Below are positions 35,341 to 46,010 of a stretch of DNA of 64,000 nt, one piece after another (the stretch's first letter is position 1; each line of letters begins with the position of its first letter). The translations under genes and the position numbers were made by a program. The stretch comes from Lepidurus packardi (taxonomy: Eukaryota > Arthropoda > Branchiopoda > Notostraca > Triopsidae), in contig JAKZAN010000007.1 in NCBI GenBank assembly GCA_023053545.1, positions 2,976,001 to 3,040,000 on the forward strand. The letters run 5' to 3'. The notes beneath the pieces are model-generated. The model had not been told where the DNA came from, did no database searches, and was given only the letters and a program-made list of their open reading frames with translations.

Positions 35341-38300
35341 ATGGATTTGCCAATTGTGATTGCCTTATTCGTCGTCGCCTTGACAATACGTAATCTTAAT
35401 TTCGGATTTACTTATGAAAACGAGCCGTTGCGCTTTGCTAAATTAAATAATACTATTTTTATTTTTTGTGGTTGCAGTGGTGCTTGTGTTCCTCAAAAGA
35501 AGGAAGAATAACCGGCGGGATGTGTTATTGGTGGGCTTAGTTGACGCTGGCAAAACCGTTTTATTTACTCAATTGGCTTATAATAAGTCTTTTACCACAC
35601 AAACGTCCATTAAAGAAAACGTCGCTGACTTTCCCGTCCTTAATAAGGTATACCTAATGTATAAATAACATGCTTGATGCAACGACAGGTAGCGTCGAAA
35701 CGCTATTATTCCAAGGCCAATTAATCGTGGAAGATTGAAGGAAGACTGCATAGCTCGGTATTTCCAAGCTATTTTGGCGTCGTAACAGCTTTCAGTTGAG
35801 TTAGTAGATAGTGTAGACGAAGTAAGTACATAACCAAATGGGAGTTATACAGTTTTAGTTAAGCTAGGTTTCGTTAGGTTTCAAGGCCACGGTGTAGTTC
35901 CAGTGGAAAGAGAAAGGTAACGATGTAATAGAAAAATTCACTTTTTTACACAAAGCTTTCTTAAAACTAACAAACTTCAATACCACCTGTGACTACTTCA
36001 CATGCATAAGTTAAGGTTTACGGAAGCCTTCAGCTAAACTTAATACCTTGTTGGTCCTTCTCAAAACACTTTCGCAAAACACAAACAAACTTCAGTACCA
36101 CCTGTCTGTGCTTCGCATGAATAAGTTAAGGTTTACGGAAGCCTTAAGCTAAACTCAATACCTTGTTGGTCCTTTAACGCGGGAATTGGCGTTTTGGGCA
36201 TACAACACGCCAGATGGCGTTACTTTCATGTAACCCGTTGTTACATGAAAAGAAGTCTAAAGCTAATTTGCCTACCTAAAACTTTAACCTTGTCTAAGTT
36301 AATGTAGTAGCCGTTTAACTTTCAAGAAAACAAAGTAGTCTAAAATTCAAATTAGTATTCCTCGTAAAACAAAGTTCGTTGCATCAGTTACCTGTTTTTT
36401 CCGCGTCCTTGTGGTACGCCATATGGTGTTTGCGTTGGCAGCAAACGAAATTTAAATAAATTAGGAAAAAACAAAAAAAAAATCGTTACGCACAAATTCC
36501 TAACTTGTTGATATGGTGAAAACCGTAGTTGAAACTCATAAAGACAACAGACAACAGTGTTCCTATCAAATGAAGCGACTATCTCTCATGAACTTGTTCT
36601 TTACGCTTTTAATTTTTTTTTTTTTTTTTTATTTCTGGGTATTCGGCATGAGCTGGGCTCGTTGCCCCCTTCGTCTTTTACAATTTTTAGATAAACCTTG
36701 TTTCACTCTTTACAGTACACATCTTAACATACACACCTACACCGATTACAATTAACACTGAGCCTTCTCTGAACATCCATCCTCGCATCTACCATGTTAA
36801 TTACAGGCATAGGATCCAATTATGCGACTTGATTAACATTTGGGCAGGGAATGATCGCGAAGTCTAGTATTAGGTTTGTTTTGAATTGCTGGTAATGTAA
36901 ACCTTTACGGACAGTTATATACGTTTTGCGTATTTAAGCAATTATCTCTCATGAAGTTGTTTGTTACGTTGGAATTGTTGGTGATGTAAACCTTTACGGA
37001 CAGTTATGTACTGTACGTCTCACGTGTTTATTCGTATTGCCACCTCAGCCCAGAGCAGGTTTTTTCCTTGGTCGTTACGGGTAAATTCCTTTTTCTTCCT
37101 GCTTCCTTAGCGAAAGTTACATGCTTCAGTCCTTTAGCCTTTTAACACGTTTTAATCGTTTGCCAAGATGGCCTCTCAGAAGAAGGCACGTAATGCGTTG
37201 CTTAACTGTCGGACCTGTGCTACTGAAAGGTTTTAGCCTAAGAAGGATCGGTATGAAAAAACTGATACCTAAAAATTCCGTCAATATTTCGTCCTATCAA
37301 TTCTGTTGATAATCTTCTCATACTTCTCACGTATTCCTTGGTTGTCCTAAAAAACTACCCAGTCCTAGAGCAACGAAAGCTGCTGTAAAAAGCCTCCCAG
37401 TTCTTGGTATTGTCAGTTAGCATGTCAAAGTCCTCGTAAACTTGGCTTGGTTGTAAATTTTCTGGAGGTCGATCGTTGTATGGCCCAAACTGTGTTTCTG
37501 TTATGGAAGGACCAAACAGTTGATCTCTTCCGTTGCTATTATCGAACCAAAAGAGCCAAGAAATCTACACTTCCACCATGAAAATAAAAGTGAAGTGTAA
37601 AAAACCAGTTTTATTAATAGCAGTTGCGTATGTGTGAGGGTTACTGCCCGGAAGTTCGGTGAGGTTCAACTTGAAACACGTCAACCTATACTTTGTATGC
37701 TTTCGGGCAAGCTCAACATCTTTCCCGCAGGTCAAAGCCTTGCTTTTAGCATCTCTTGTTGCGCAATTCGCCGAAACCTATTTGTGTCTCTCCCCATTCG
37801 TAACCTTCCGAATACTGGTTCCTTCCATTCCAGTTTTATATATTTAGTATATCTTTACATTTACTTATAGGGAAATCTGAGGTTGGTAGACATTCCCGGC
37901 CAGGAAAGAATCCGCGGCAAGCACCTAGATCGATATAAAGCAAATGCACGAGGAGTTGTATTCGTTATCGATGCCGTCAGTTTCGTCAAACAAGTTCGCG
38001 ACGTCGCCGAGTAAGTTTTTCTTACGCGTTTTTTCTTAAAACTTTTTAAAAGTAATTACGCTTCCCAGGAGAGACGGCCTTCGAAAGTCAATGATCTGAG
38101 AGGATGCAATAAGTCTTTTTTTTTTCGGAGATAACTTAGTTTTTTAGTTGTGCTGTCGGCATTGTTGAGATAGGCTATACGGTTTTACAAGTTTGAAGTT
38201 AAGGTAAGCCTGTACCTCGACGGTCTAGAGGGTTTCAAATAGATTTATTGATTCCCGTAGTTGGAAGAGTCCTCAACCTTCAACCAAACCGAATCTTCAC

Positions 38301-40460
38301 GGCCGTCAAAGCAATTTAGTAATTTATTCAGCTTTCCTGACTAATTAATGTAAATTTTAGAATGTGTGTGTTTTTGGTGTTTTTTTAGTTGTTGAGGCGA
38401 TACAAAGGGTAAAGAAGGAAAGTCACAGGGTAATTTAAAATTACAAAAGTTACATGTCTTTGGTCAACCTTGCGTACCAAACTAATTATTCTAACCTTAT
38501 TAACAAGTTTTAATTTTTTTCGTCTAGCCATGCTAATTGTATTTGCTATTGTTTCTGAAGGCTTTTTTTAGTATGGGGACATTTTTAAAGGCTTTCGTGT
38601 AGCTTAGCTTGTTACACACACGCTATGGCGAGGAGGCGTACAATAGGATGTACTGTGTATGAACGCGCATTCTTGTACGCATGAAATGGATAATCACATA
38701 CTCAATTTGTATGAGCCGTCTTTAAGATTCACGAAAATAGTGTCTCGACAGGACTCGCTGTTTTGCTCATTTTTGCGTAGGTGAAAACTAATTTGTATTT
38801 CTCAAATTAGTTAAGGAAGAAATATAAAGAGTGAAACTATAGTACAGTACCTAATAGAATTATCTACATAACTATCTAGAATTATTTTTTAAAACCTTGC
38901 GTACTTTTACGTAAGATTGCTTCGGCGTTCCCGTTGCTGTCTTGCCCACAGTATAGACTTGTCAAGTTACAGGTCTACAAGACACAGGTCTTGCCATGGG
39001 AAGCTAAGCTGTATGGGAGCTTTGAGGAATGGCTCTTTCACACAATTCGCGAAAAAAAAACAACAATTACAATGCGACTTTCAAAGAAAATAATCATTCA
39101 TTGAAAAAGTAAAACACGTTCAGTGTTGATCTAGGTTTTAACTAACGTTTGACTTTAAAAGATTGAATTAAAGTCAGTATAAATTCAGAAAAAATAGAAA
39201 AGGAGGAAGTGGTCTTTGTGGCTGCGAAAGAGCTATGAAAGTTCACTACCTCGGACTTGAAGTTACTACCAGTTACTACCACTTGAGTTTACTACCATTA
39301 CCATTGTGTAACTGTTGTTATTTTCTTCTCGTTATTTCGTTTTGTTTGCAAACGCGAAATTAATTATCTTGCCCCGTGGCTCGCGAACTTCTGCCAACTC
39401 CCGCTTAGGTCTTACGTCGTATACTCGTAACTAATAAGTCTCCCGTTGAGCGTAATTTCTGGCCCTTCTGTTAAAATAATGTGATCGAACAGATGGCAAG
39501 GAAAATTGAAATAAAAATAGAACAACGTTATTACGTATCGAGTCGTTCATCATGTGTATACTATTTTGGTTAGAAATGTGAATAGTTTCTTATCGTCGGT
39601 AAGACAACTTTAGCCGTTACAGAAAGTTTGTAGGGATTTTTTTTTTTAAAGAATCTTTATAATAAGTCAGAATCGAACTATTCTGAATCGACTATAAAGC
39701 CAATCTGACTCGAATCGAAATTGTTTACGCAGAATCGAAAAAAGAATTGTCCATCACCGATAAAAGAAGATGTTCTGTTGTAAAGACAAAAGTGCTCCGA
39801 TTTTGAGCGGTAGAAGCTTGTCGCTCTACATTAGAGCATCGTTTTTCTCGCTGCATTAATTGAGTGCTCTCTTAATTCTTCTTTCTGTATCATGACATCT
39901 CTGGTTATGCTACAGGTTTTGTTCTTCTGCATAGTTCTTGTATGACCTACATCATTCACTAGTATTACGCAGTTTTATTTCTTTTATTGTCTTTTTAGGT
40001 GGTTCTACACATTGCTAACTGATGAGACGATAGCCTCTGCATGCCCCCGCGTGCTGGTTTTCTGCAACAAGCAAGATGATCCAGTCGCGAAAGGAAAAAG
40101 CTTAATCCAGTCCCAGCTCGAAAAGGAAATGTAAGTCAAAAGTTTCCTTCGTTTTCCTTTTGTTTGGTAGCATCAAGATCTTTTCTTTGTCGCTAAATTG
40201 TTGTTTAAAATGTCGGCGATCTCTTTTTTCGTTTTTATATTTCGTACCTAAATTGAAGGAATGTACTCCGTGAAACACGACGCAACCAACTGCAAGGAAC
40301 TTCTGATCTCGCCAACAATAACAGTTTCTTGGGGAAACGAGGTCAAGATTTCCAATTTTCGCATTTGGGACCCATTAAGGTGGAATTCGTTGAAGGACAC
40401 GTTCAAGGATCACAACCTGCAATACAAGCTGTCACCCATTGGATCCAAGCGTTAGCCTAG
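35341..40460 (+). CDS. SRPRB: Signal recognition particle receptor subunit beta (complete)
   Basis: This membrane-anchored small GTPase holds SRP receptor alpha at the endoplasmic reticulum, so that ribosome-nascent chain complexes dock at the translocon. Five exons join in phase: 35341-35389, 35478-35647, 37871-38010, 39999-40130 and 40259-40460, giving 693 nt or 230 aa (human 271). A single N-terminal membrane segment spans about residues 4-22 and is followed by KRRK, placing the GTPase in the cytosol. GTPase motifs are the P-loop GLVDAGKT at 36-43, TQTSI as switch I, DIPGQE at 80-85 and NKQD at 143-146. The ending LGKRGQDF...VEF and a final amphipathic helix match the family. The G5 position reads EGHVQG where vertebrate proteins have ECSAKG, so guanine-base contacts may differ. 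The start is the first ATG, directly before the membrane helix. A Tigger element begins about 200 bp after the stop and may supply the poly(A) site. Confidence 0.97.
35968..36197. repeat. Tandem duplication, two units of 115 bp, in SRPRB intron 2
   Basis: CAAACTTCAATACCACCTGT at 35971 recurs at 36086, and AAGTTAAGGTTTACGGAAGC at 36008 recurs at 36123, giving a constant 115-bp offset. Confidence 0.85.
36224..36250. repeat. Perfect short inverted repeat
   Basis: Arms TTTCATGTAAC and GTTACATGAAA (11 bp each) flank the loop CCGTT. Confidence 0.7.
36883..37010. repeat. Local direct repeat with 89-bp offset
   Basis: GAATTGCTGGTAATGTAAAC at 36883 is repeated as GAATTGTTGGTGATGTAAAC at 36972, each followed by CTTTACGGACAGTTAT. 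It lies in SRPRB intron 2. Confidence 0.7.
38593..39030 (+). repeat. Foldback/MITE family member 1 (about 440 bp, both ends present)
   Basis: The left end, AGCTTAGCTTGTTACACAC, and the right end, GGAAGCTAAGCTGTATGGGA, are imperfect inverted copies of each other. The same left-end module (GCTTAGCTTG..ACACCC, GCGAGG, GAACGCGCAT, CTGCGCATG) recurs near 18.9, 45.6, 54.9, 59.3 and 61.8 kb. No coding capacity is visible. It lies in an intron of SRPRB. Confidence 0.7.
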
Positions 40461-40656
40461 GACGCTAGATTCAATCTTAAGATCTTTCCTTAATTTAAGT
40501 AGAAATGAATTTCTGCAGCTTTTCCCGACCTTATTATGGCGGGGGAAGTTTTGGGTACTGGCTGTGAAACAGAATACACGAAATACGTGCAAAACGAATG
40601 CGTTGGCAAGCAGCTCCGTCACTTAAATGTTAAATCCACATTATCCAAGATCTGTA

Positions 40657-41385
40657 CAGTGTTTCCTCGCATAACGAACATTCCTTATTATGAACGTGAG
40701 CGCGGGCGGAAAATGTTTCGCATAACGAATGCGGTCACACATTATGAACAGCACGCGCGCTCTTTCTTTTTATATATTTGAAATTTGTAGAAAGTTCAGT
40801 GCTTTTTTAGCGTGTTCAAAATGGCACCTAAGAAGACCGTTAGTGGTACGAGTAGACAAGCACTTACTATGGAAATGAAGCAAGAAATCATAGATAAAAA
40901 AGACTCATGAGCTAGAGGTGTGCAGCTCGAGGTGTGGATCTTGCAGCTGAATATGGAGTGATCAAGTCAACCATAGGAACAATTTTAGCCAATAGAGTGC
41001 AGCATTCGCGATGCTCGATATCTATCTATATCTATCTATATGTTAAATGGCACGAAAACGTTTTAGCACAAACAAATAACGGATGTATTCGGTCTTCATA
41101 AGCGGCTAGTTCACCACTTCCGAAATCAACAATATATTACTGCTCCTCAATAAACCTGCCACACTCTTTCACCCCTTCTCTGCAGACCTCTTTTTGATCG
41201 ACTCTCTCTCTACTCTCCTCCAAAGTGACTCTTTATTCTTCCTCTCTCCCACACCCTACGAAAACATCACACAAGGGAGAAAAGAAAAGGTAAAACTAAC
41301 AAACTGAAAGCGTGACGGATCCCCGTACACATAACACGTACTTAAATACCGTCAGTCGTGAACTGACTTATGCGAGGTACCACTG
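40657..41385 (+). mobile_element. Non-autonomous Tigger/pogo (Tc1-mariner superfamily) element, internally deleted
   Basis: The element begins CAGTGTTTCCTCGCATAA and ends with the related inverted sequence TTATGCGAGGTACCACTG. TA dinucleotides flank both ends, at 40655-40656 and 41386-41387, as expected for this superfamily. At 40821 a start codon opens a peptide beginning MAPKKT and continuing LTMEMKQEIIDK. After a stop and frame disturbance, the next part reads DLAAEYGV.KST. This is the CENP-B/pogo N-terminal helix-turn-helix region. The catalytic DDE part is absent, so the copy is dead but may be mobilised in trans. At 729 bp it is much shorter than an autonomous Tigger of about 2-3 kb. An AATAAA at 41149-41154 lies inside it, in the orientation of the upstream SRPRB gene. 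Confidence 0.88.
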
Positions 41386-41813
41386 TACTGCGGTTTACCC
41401 AGTTGAGTTAGAGAAACAAAACATACAATATGAAATATTCTATCAAACTAGTGATCAATCTTCAACTTGCCAAGGATGATTTTTTTATGTTTTGTACGAT
41501 TTTAACACGATTCTCTTAGTATTTTTTGGCCACTCCAAATTGATTCCGTAATGATTTTAAAAGTGATTCTGACACAGTTAACAATTGATTCCAAAAGCCG
41601 GTTCCGTAATTCCTAAGGGAGTCTAAAAGATGTTGTATTTTATTCTGAAATGGTTAAGGATTTGCTTGTGGTTCTAGAAGGATTACATAACCCAGTGACT
41701 CTAAGCGCATTTATCATTTTGTCCATCACTCGGTAATAAGAAAAACTTGGGCGCTAATATGTGGGTCAATTTACGTAAAAAGAGGAACAAGTTTTGTACA
41801 ATAAAGAACTTAC

Positions 41814-42794
41814 GCAAAGTTTCTCTTGCGGGGTGGATGGCGGAGAAGTCCCTCAAAAACGCGGTTCATATAATATGTCTCGTAGCTCTTGTCCAACTTA
41901 ACGATCTGACCGCGTTTTAATTTACAGAATTCTTCACTACGACTTCCTTGTAGCTTGTTTAATTCCTTTCCCCCAATTTTCGAAAGGTAATTACTATTGC
42001 ACCTCTGCGGCAAAACCAGTTGAAGAACAAAAAGTGTGCATTTATGGGACAGAAATTCCGCTTCCAGACATGTTTAGTTGTCAGAAGAAAGGAATGAGTT
42101 CCTGGTTTCGTTGGCATTTGCATATGTAATGCGAGAATTACTTCAAGTAAGTTGTTTACCGAACTGAAGCATTTTTTCTTTAAGGAGGAGATACATTTGC
42201 AGCAGAAACTGAGAAAGTTGCCGAAGCAACACGCATCTGTTCTCCTGTTCTTAACATTGCGGCGTAAAAATACTGTGACGTCATCGGGTCAATAGTCGAT
42301 CAACCGCTTTCGGATTAGTTAGTTGCGGGGCAGGCGGGTGGGGTGGGAGGTTAGTTACTCCACGCCGGTTTCTCAGAAGTTAGAGAAAGGGGAAAGTGTC
42401 TAATTAAGGAAGGTTACAAGTTTAGTAAGCGTTACTAATTAAGTAGCGCCTCTGGGACATTTGAGCCTTTGTTTTATTTACGTGTAGGAGTTAGAAATAA
42501 GTAGATGAGACGAATTTTATAGGGGCTAGTAATGTTATCTTATTATTCGGAATATTAAATTATACTAGTTGCCCAAGTCTTTGAATTACGAACCCTGAGC
42601 ACCTTGAGCTAATAAAAACGAACTTGACTTTCAACTTACGGAGATAAAAGAACGATTCCGTACCGGTTAGGAAAATCGGCGAGTATCGTTGGTCCATTTT
42701 CGTGCCGTTTGGCCCCGAAGAGTGAGTTTGGCCACCAAGCGCGGTGTCGTTTGATGTTAGGCAATGCTGCACGGCACCCAGAATTTTGAAGTAC
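41814..42794 (-). CDS. Two coding exons of an unrecognised gene (partial)
   Basis: Exon 42794-42640 has a clean acceptor (ATCTTAG) and donor (GTAAGTTG). Exon 42002-41814 has an acceptor within GCAGAG and a GTAAGTTC donor. With the first read from phase 0, they join in phase through a shared Pro codon. The product includes NIKRHRAWWPNSLFGAKRH, then IGGKELNKL, LKRGQIVKLDKSYETYY and LLRHPPRKRNF, all charged and coding-like. No stop interrupts either exon. I do not recognise the family and assign no function. The second exon ends in phase 2, so at least one further exon should lie to the left; two weak options lie between 41386 and 41700. Upstream exons were not identified with confidence. A second frame of the first exon is also open, which lowers certainty about the exact peptide. 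Confidence 0.55.
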
Positions 42795-43793
42795 CTAAGA
42801 TATATTAGAGTTTGTTTAGAATATGCAGCGCTAAAAAGGGTACTTTACAGTATCTATTACTTCACAGTATGTATACAAAGAAGTATATTACGACATGCTA
42901 AAATCAGTAACTAGTACTCAAGGTGGGTGCCTCTCCCTAAATATGGTGATCTCTTTCTCAACAAAGGGGAACCAGTACTCAAAACAGTTAACTTCAGCCC
43001 AAAATGGGTGGGCTTCCACCTAGTATGAGTAACATATCTGATGAAGGTAACTTTTCCCAAAAATGAATAGCCTGTTTTCCGAAATGGGTGGAAAAATCCC
43101 CGAAATCGGTATTTTGGTTTAAGGCTCTTATCGTATGTATGAAGCGAAAGTGCTCTTCTCCTGTTGCTTTTTCCGTCTTCCTTAGCTTTCTTCAACCAAG
43201 TAACCCAAAAAGAATTACTTGATTGAATTTCGTTTCCCATACGTAAGAAGTCATACATCCCTAACCGTCGCCCGTATTGTAAGTATTGAGTACGTAAGTA
43301 TTGAGAGCGATTTCAGTACGAGTAATTTTGATGTAGGTGTATACTGTCGCGGATGGCTCTAGGGTAGCTCTTGTATTGTCGGCTTCTCAGGTGAAACTCG
43401 TAACAGTACATTCTTTTGCTATAATTTACTCTAATTAACCACAGATACGGCGTCAAATGCTGTTCTCCAGCTACTGCCCTTACTCTTGAGCTCCAGCAAA
43501 AAAATAACCAAGAATGGCAGACTCTTTTTTTCAGCCACCAGAGGTATTATTTTTTACACAAAAACTGTAGCTAATCTTTATTTACTAGGAACACGAAGAT
43601 TTGTCAACCATCATTAAAGAAAGCCCTTACGGTCCACACCGTACATTGTTCAGTATGTCAATCTCTGACAATTATAGTGGATGCAAGGCCCTTTTTAACT
43701 CCATCGAAACGCGTCCGAAGCTGTACCTTGCCTTATGGCTACATATTACGTTTATAACATTATGTGTGCCAAAGGCGTTGAGTCAACACTCGT

Positions 43794-43831
43794 CTTTCTT
43801 CAAAGGAGACTACTTTCTTCAAAGGAGACTA
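43794..43831. repeat. Perfect 19-bp tandem duplication
   Basis: CTTTCTTCAAAGGAGACTA is repeated twice without a mismatch. It falls in an ORF of 113 codons that I do not consider a gene. Confidence 0.85.
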
Positions 43832-44467
43832 TCTCTACTTGCAAAACGACTCCTAAAAGCAAATAGGATGTATAACAAAATCTGTTGCGCCATCAGATGG
43901 ATTGTAAAGAAGAAAATTGTGACAACTTATTATGTACTTTAAAATTTTAATTATTGTCTACTGTGTTTACGAGTATTTTATGGGCGAATGGTTGACTTGT
44001 ATGAAGATTACTTATGTTTCTTGTATGTGTATTATGGCTATTGTTACGCTTTTGTTTTATGAATTGTCCACGTTTTTGCCTTCCATAAGCCTTGTCTTTA
44101 TTGGACATGTATATGCAATGTACTCAGGAGATAAAGTTTTCAAAACAATACACAAATCAAGAAGTAAAATACGGCTTTAAAATTGAAACCCATACTATAA
44201 GGTACTGTACAGACAACGCCGTTTTCTGGACGTTATTCTAATTAAAACTTTGGTGTTAAAATATACATACATTTAACATTTTGTCACAAAAATGAGAGAA
44301 TGTAAACGCTGATTGATGGCGCGAAGTAAAAAACTTATTTGAATTTGGAAAATACCGATTTTGTGAGTTTATATACACCCTCCTTAGGATTGTAGCCCCA
44401 TTCGATTTTTTTTAAGTAAAAAAAATCTACCTGATGCCCTCCGCTCTTTGTGATTTTTTACTCTTAC

Positions 44468-44569
44468 AAAGGAGGGAATTTTTAACAGTGCAAAGAGTGT
44501 CGTTTGGCCACAAAGCGCGGTGTCGTTTGATGTTAAACAATTCCGTTTGTCCTTATAATTTATTAGAAC
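44468..44569 (-). pseudogene. Decayed duplicate of the exon at 42794-42640
   Basis: A stretch of about 45 bp around 44500-44545 closely matches 42725-42772; weaker similarity continues through the acceptor and into the upstream intron. The copy keeps an acceptor (CCCTAG) and gains an early GTAAGAG donor. It has lost one base before the conserved core, so the reading frame of the source exon is shifted, and its 3' half does not match. This looks like an old local exon duplication now decaying. An alternative exon remains possible, because a different frame is open across all 102 nt. Confidence 0.5.
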
Positions 44570-45614
44570 CTAGGGTATCTTCAGTATTTGTTCAGAATAT
44601 GTTCTGGCTAAAAAGCCTCAACCAATTATTCATGTTAACTGCGCAATTAATTATTAAACGGAATGGGCTCCGTCCCTGTCAAGCAAATGTAACTATCCTT
44701 ATAACATTGGGAACAGCTGGACAAAGAGCTAGCGCCTTTACCTATGAGCGCATCCAAAATCGATCCCGGAAATCGTAGACGTGGTACCATTATTTGTCTT
44801 TGGAATGCTGAAACAACTCTTCCTTCGCGCCGTTACTTGCGGGCTCTGCTGTACACCATACAGCAAGCGTTACCCGCATTAGTTCGAATCCCCTCGTACG
44901 GTACCATTGCCAGGGGAAGAGCTTTCGGTTGCTAAGCCGAACCGAAACCTTCCCAAAGGCTCTCAGGCGCGGGTCACGGCACGGCAAGACTGCAAGCTAC
45001 GGCGATGGCGCGATGTACTCATTTTTGTTTCGATATATCAGCTTAATGCTTCTAGTTATATTAGCTACCTATGAGACAATAGTACGACATGCAAGTCCTA
45101 TATCCTGTAATTTTCTTATTAACAATTATTCCAATCATGTCTTTTTGTAAATTGTACGGAAAAGAAAGGTCACGAGCTCTTTGAGCGGCGTACCATTACG
45201 CTGTAAAAATGCTTAAGATTAGCTTCAAGAAGTGATCATCGACACATGGGCATTTGGCCAAACGTTACTTCCAAGTGGACAAACGACACTTACTGGCGAA
45301 CAGATACCCGTTTTCAAACAATCTATCTATCGGAAGCAATCTATCGTATCGCAAAGTTGCCTTGACAACAACCACCCAAGCCCCCCTACTCTGTCATCAC
45401 CCACACCGACTTAGCAAAAGAGCAGGACCGAAAGTCGTGAAATTTTCCTGTTTTTTTTCAGCACACGGGGAACCACAGGAAAATGGATTTCCTATAACAC
45501 TCAGTTTTTACTTAGACAAAGAAAAAGTTATGCCAAGTAAGCTCGCTCCCTCAGGCATTATTGTCATCTCGAGTAAACGACCGGCCCGCCTCTAGCGAGA
45601 AGGAAGTGATTAAA

Positions 45615-46010
45615 AAGGGCTTATCTTGCCACACCCAACCTACTCCGAGAGGCGCGCACAGCCTTGCATAGGTTGAACGCGCATTTTTTCTGCGCATGGA
45701 ACGGCAAACCGGATAAATTTATCCATCTTCTCAATTTCCAAGAAATTTTTCTTAAAATATACACTAAAAGCATGTCAGTTTGCATTTTTTTCTATAGATA
45801 AAATGTTAGTTTGCAAATTTTCAAATTAAGAATCTAAAAAGGCAAAAGTAAAGTTACCATGTCCTTCGTATTTGGCATTACCTACATTACAGTCAAGAAG
45901 TTATGAAAGAATGTCAGGTACTTTCTGCGTAAAGGTGCGTCTGCCTTCGTCGTGCTATCGTGTCCAATACAAAGCTAAGCTGTAAGCAAGCCTTTCAAAT
46001 TGAACTGTAA
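45615..46010 (+). repeat. Foldback/MITE family member 3 (about 395 bp)
   Basis: It shares GAACGCGCATTTTTTCTGCG and the following AAATTTTTCTTAAAATATACACTAAA.CATG with the 54.9-kb copy, and ends with AAGCTAAGCTGTAAGCAAGC. The left terminus is more diverged. Confidence 0.65.

Noticed and set aside
43514-44180. Possible two-exon membrane protein (MADSFFQPPE joined to the 43601 ORF, then a hydrophobic ORF)
   Set aside because: The donor is weak, the frame stops at 43942, and the hydrophobic ORF is AT-rich with no recognisable family.
44860-44945. tRNA-like B-box (AGTTCGAATCCCC)
   Set aside because: No matching A-box or cloverleaf could be drawn around it.
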